Shown here: positions 5,403 to 5,545 of the stretch, one piece after another | How the letters are laid out: each line of letters begins with the position of its first letter | Numbering within the stretch: the first letter of the stretch is position 1 | Notes under the pieces: model-generated | Told to the model about the DNA's origin: nothing | Databases searched by the model: none | The model's input: only the letters and a program-made list of their open reading frames with translations | From: Rhodoferax sp. | Lineage (GTDB): Bacteria; Pseudomonadota; Gammaproteobacteria; Burkholderiales; Burkholderiaceae_C | Direction: 5' to 3' | Length of the DNA stretch: 5,545 nt | NCBI GenBank assembly: GCA_021731215.1 | Contig: JAKFXU010000269.1 | Location: forward strand, 1 to 5,545 | Program-made: the position numbers and the translations under genes

Positions 5403-5545
5403 ATGTTGATGAAAACGGCGTCGCAATCATTGACTGAGCAGCTCGCCGGTCGCTTTGCCGAGCGTATTCGCAATCGCCTGCTGGCGCCGGGCACGCGCCT
5501 GCCATCGGTGCGGCAGTGCGCGCAGCAGCAGGGCGTGAGTCCGTC
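5403..5545 (+). CDS. GntR-family regulator, probably MocR type (5' end only)
   Basis: Only 47 codons plus two bases are visible. They encode a GntR winged-helix start: a first helix LTEQLAGRFAERIRNRLL (10-27), then APGTRLPSVRQCAQQQGVSP (28-47). This matches the GntR pattern G-x-x-L-P-S-x-R-x-x-A-x-x-x-G-V-S that forms the recognition region. Proteins with this style of N-terminus next to amino-acid enzymes and LysE/EamA exporters are usually MocR regulators, where a C-terminal fold-type I aminotransferase-like domain binds PLP and senses an amino compound. That C-terminal domain lies outside the window, so the MocR assignment is inferred and a FadR- or HutC-type GntR protein is not excluded. 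A strong ribosome binding site at 5392-5396 supports the start. The gene diverges from the exporter/enzyme operon, which is its most likely target. The role, activator or repressor, cannot be determined here. Confidence 0.8.
   Translation, partial: MLMKTASQSLTEQLAGRFAERIRNRLLAPGTRLPSVRQCAQQQGVSP

Noticed and set aside
5054..5437. Open frame on the + strand spanning the start of the exporter gene and the intergenic region
   Set aside because: It is antisense to the exporter, crosses the promoter region and ends inside the regulator gene in another frame. It shows no recognisable domain.

Overview
This GC-rich window carries tightly packed genes typical of a proteobacterial chromosome. The encoded proteins look most like those of Burkholderiales, probably Comamonadaceae. 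That placement is an inference from protein style and composition, since no rRNA or marker gene is present.

Layout. One divergent intergenic region (about 5272-5402) separates two transcription units. To the right, on the + strand, is the 5' end of a GntR-type regulator, probably of the MocR (aminotransferase-fused) subfamily, cut by the window end. To the left, on the - strand, is a run of six genes with no visible terminator between them. In transcription order they are: a LysE/RhtB-type amino-acid exporter (5271-4660), an EamA/DMT-family transporter (4646-3744), a class I/II PLP aminotransferase of the LysN/2-aminoadipate transaminase type (3713-2502), a PhzF-family isomerase-like protein (2505-1573), a threonine dehydratase-like PLP ammonia-lyase without a regulatory domain (1576-563), and a histidine phosphatase family protein (553 to beyond position 1). 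Gaps are 13 and 30 nt, then two 4-nt ATGA overlaps, then 9 nt. This is the geometry of a single operon with translational coupling in its middle.

Reading of the locus. Two exporters of unrelated families and two PLP enzymes, plus a PhzF-like protein, lie beside a divergent regulator whose family usually senses PLP or PLP-amino acid adducts. The simplest hypothesis is a module that responds to a particular amino acid or amino-acid analogue, both exporting it and degrading it by transamination, isomerisation and deamination. The substrate cannot be read from the sequence. The individual families are all known; the combination is the interesting part.

No tRNA, rRNA, CRISPR array, insertion sequence or clear intrinsic terminator was seen. 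The only substantial non-coding stretch is the 131-nt divergent region, which holds plausible promoters and short GTACA/CTGTA-type repeats that could be the regulator's operator.
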